From: Verrucomicrobiota bacterium
Lineage (GTDB): Bacteria > Verrucomicrobiota > Verrucomicrobiae > Opitutales > CG1-02-43-26
Direction: 5' to 3'
DNA length: 23,635 nt
Assembly (NCBI GenBank): GCA_013289195.1
Contig: JABDAI010000001.1
Span: forward strand, 1-23,635
The notes beneath the pieces are model-generated. The model was not told the origin of the DNA, did no database searches, and was given only the letters and a program-made list of their open reading frames with translations. Both the position numbers and the translations under genes were made by a program. Numbering within the stretch: the first letter of the stretch is position 1; every line of letters begins with the position of its first letter. This document shows, in pieces, positions 23,037 through 23,635 of the stretch.

Positions 23037-23305
23037 AAGCAAGTCGGTGATTCCGCACAGGAAGTAGGAGTAATGTTAAAACAAAATTTGGATCTCAGAG
23101 TTTTTATTTATATAGCGCAGTCTTTATTTTAATTTTTAGCCCCAAAAATTTTGGTGCGTTTGCCCTGCTGCTAAAACCGGAAGCTAGGTTTTGATTGATA
23201 CTGTTTTTCGCAAATTTATATTGACAAATTTATTATTGACAATAATATTATATTTCTTTAACTTTATTTAAATTAAAAATATAAAAAATATAACAAATAC
23301 CAAAT
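23037..23305 (+). other. gene-free stretch before the last partial gene
   Basis: About 270 bases. One frame reads FKQVGDSAQEVGVMLKQN and onward to a stop near 23134, protein-like but without a credible start; it may be a remnant. CCAAAAATTTTGG (near 23145) and AAAACC/GGTTTT (near 23175) are short inverted repeats. TTGACA occurs at 23221 and 23236; TATTAT at 23246, 19 bases after the first, is a possible -10 for the next gene. Confidence 0.35.
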
Positions 23306-23635
23306 ATGTCAAATATATCAAGTAAACCAAATCCAAATCAACACCTTCAGAAGCAAGAAGTTTCTCCAACATCAATTGTAGGAAAAATGGGGTTTCAACG
23401 AGTTCCGGCAAGTACTCAGGAAAGTCCAATTCCTCCTCAACCTAAAGCGAAGGACGAGAGAGAAGGCCTACAACAAATTGCTGAGCTGGAAAAACCAGTG
23501 AGTACGAGGTCGATACTCTCTAGTGAAGCTTCGACGAGGAACAAGCGAGAAGTTGTATTAACTTTAGAAGACTTACCTCATCCTTGTAGTGAGAGGATTC
23601 TATTTGCACAAAAAAATAATTTTAAAATAAAAATA
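23306..23635 (+). CDS. hypothetical protein, N-terminal part, cut by the window end
   Basis: ATG 23306 opens a frame with no stop for 110 codons, to the last base. I do not recognise the product. It is hydrophilic and rich in Ser, Pro, Gln and Lys, without signal peptide or membrane helix: a disordered start (SSKPNPNQHLQKQEVSP), a proline-rich stretch near residue 45 and a charged segment with EVVLTLEDLPHPCSERILF near the end, which may begin a folded domain. The leader is A-rich without Shine-Dalgarno sequence, like those of other accessory genes here. A disordered, Ser/Pro-rich N-terminus is common in secreted effectors of host-associated bacteria, but also elsewhere. Confidence 0.6.
   Translation, partial: MSNISSKPNPNQHLQKQEVSPTSIVGKMGFQRVPASTQESPIPPQPKAKDEREGLQQIAELEKPVSTRSILSSEASTRNKREVVLTLEDLPHPCSERILFAQKNNFKIKI

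Overview
The window is AT-rich bacterial chromosome. The first gene is a short pseudopilin with a C-terminal FLDGHVKW motif, a type common in the Planctomycetes-Verrucomicrobia-Chlamydiae group and especially in Verrucomicrobia. The serS-tilS-ftsH order, the many leaders with little or no Shine-Dalgarno sequence, an MFS carrier of the type seen in intracellular bacteria, palindromic repeats and decayed gene pieces fit a host-associated verrucomicrobial lineage. This placement is an inference from gene content; no rRNA gene is present to test it.

Layout. 1-4756: pseudopilin, a family II (manganese-dependent) pyrophosphatase with a CBS/DRTGG insert, and RNase R, the last two overlapping by ATGA. 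4754-6383: a tandem duplication of about 0.8 kb per unit carrying promoter, a secreted cysteine-rich protein of unknown family and a terminator; a 15-base terminator fragment that includes the rnr stop codon marks its left edge. 6403-7051: tRNA-Lys(CTT) on the minus strand and an HU-type DNA-binding protein. 7091-10263: an MFS carrier, an RDD membrane protein and an exported JmjC/cupin_8-like protein whose iron motif reads HAH rather than HxD. 10264-10657: a decayed copy of the end of that JmjC-like gene, then a 178-bp palindromic MITE-like element. 10658-15534: serS, tilS and ftsH, then tRNA-Thr(TGT) on the minus strand. 15570-17616: a sparse, very AT-rich stretch with two unrecognised genes and a possible broken membrane-protein gene. 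17741-21727: a four-gene operon of inositol-monophosphatase-like phosphatase, GlpD-like FAD dehydrogenase, DegT-type PLP aminotransferase and a small membrane protein. 21752-21840: a palindromic repeat between convergent genes. 21859-23635: yggS-type PLP-binding protein on the minus strand with an altered C-terminus, an RRM RNA-binding protein, and the start of an unrecognised hydrophilic protein that runs off the window.

How the genes work together. The housekeeping parts (pyrophosphatase, RNase R, HU, SerRS, TilS, FtsH, two tRNAs) are ordinary. The least ordinary parts are the duplicated cysteine-rich secreted proteins, the exported JmjC-like protein with its decayed duplicate, and the phosphatase-dehydrogenase-aminotransferase operon. 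The operon's order suggests dephosphorylation, oxidation to a ketone, then transamination, which would give an amino sugar or aminocyclitol. That pathway is an inference from enzyme classes only.
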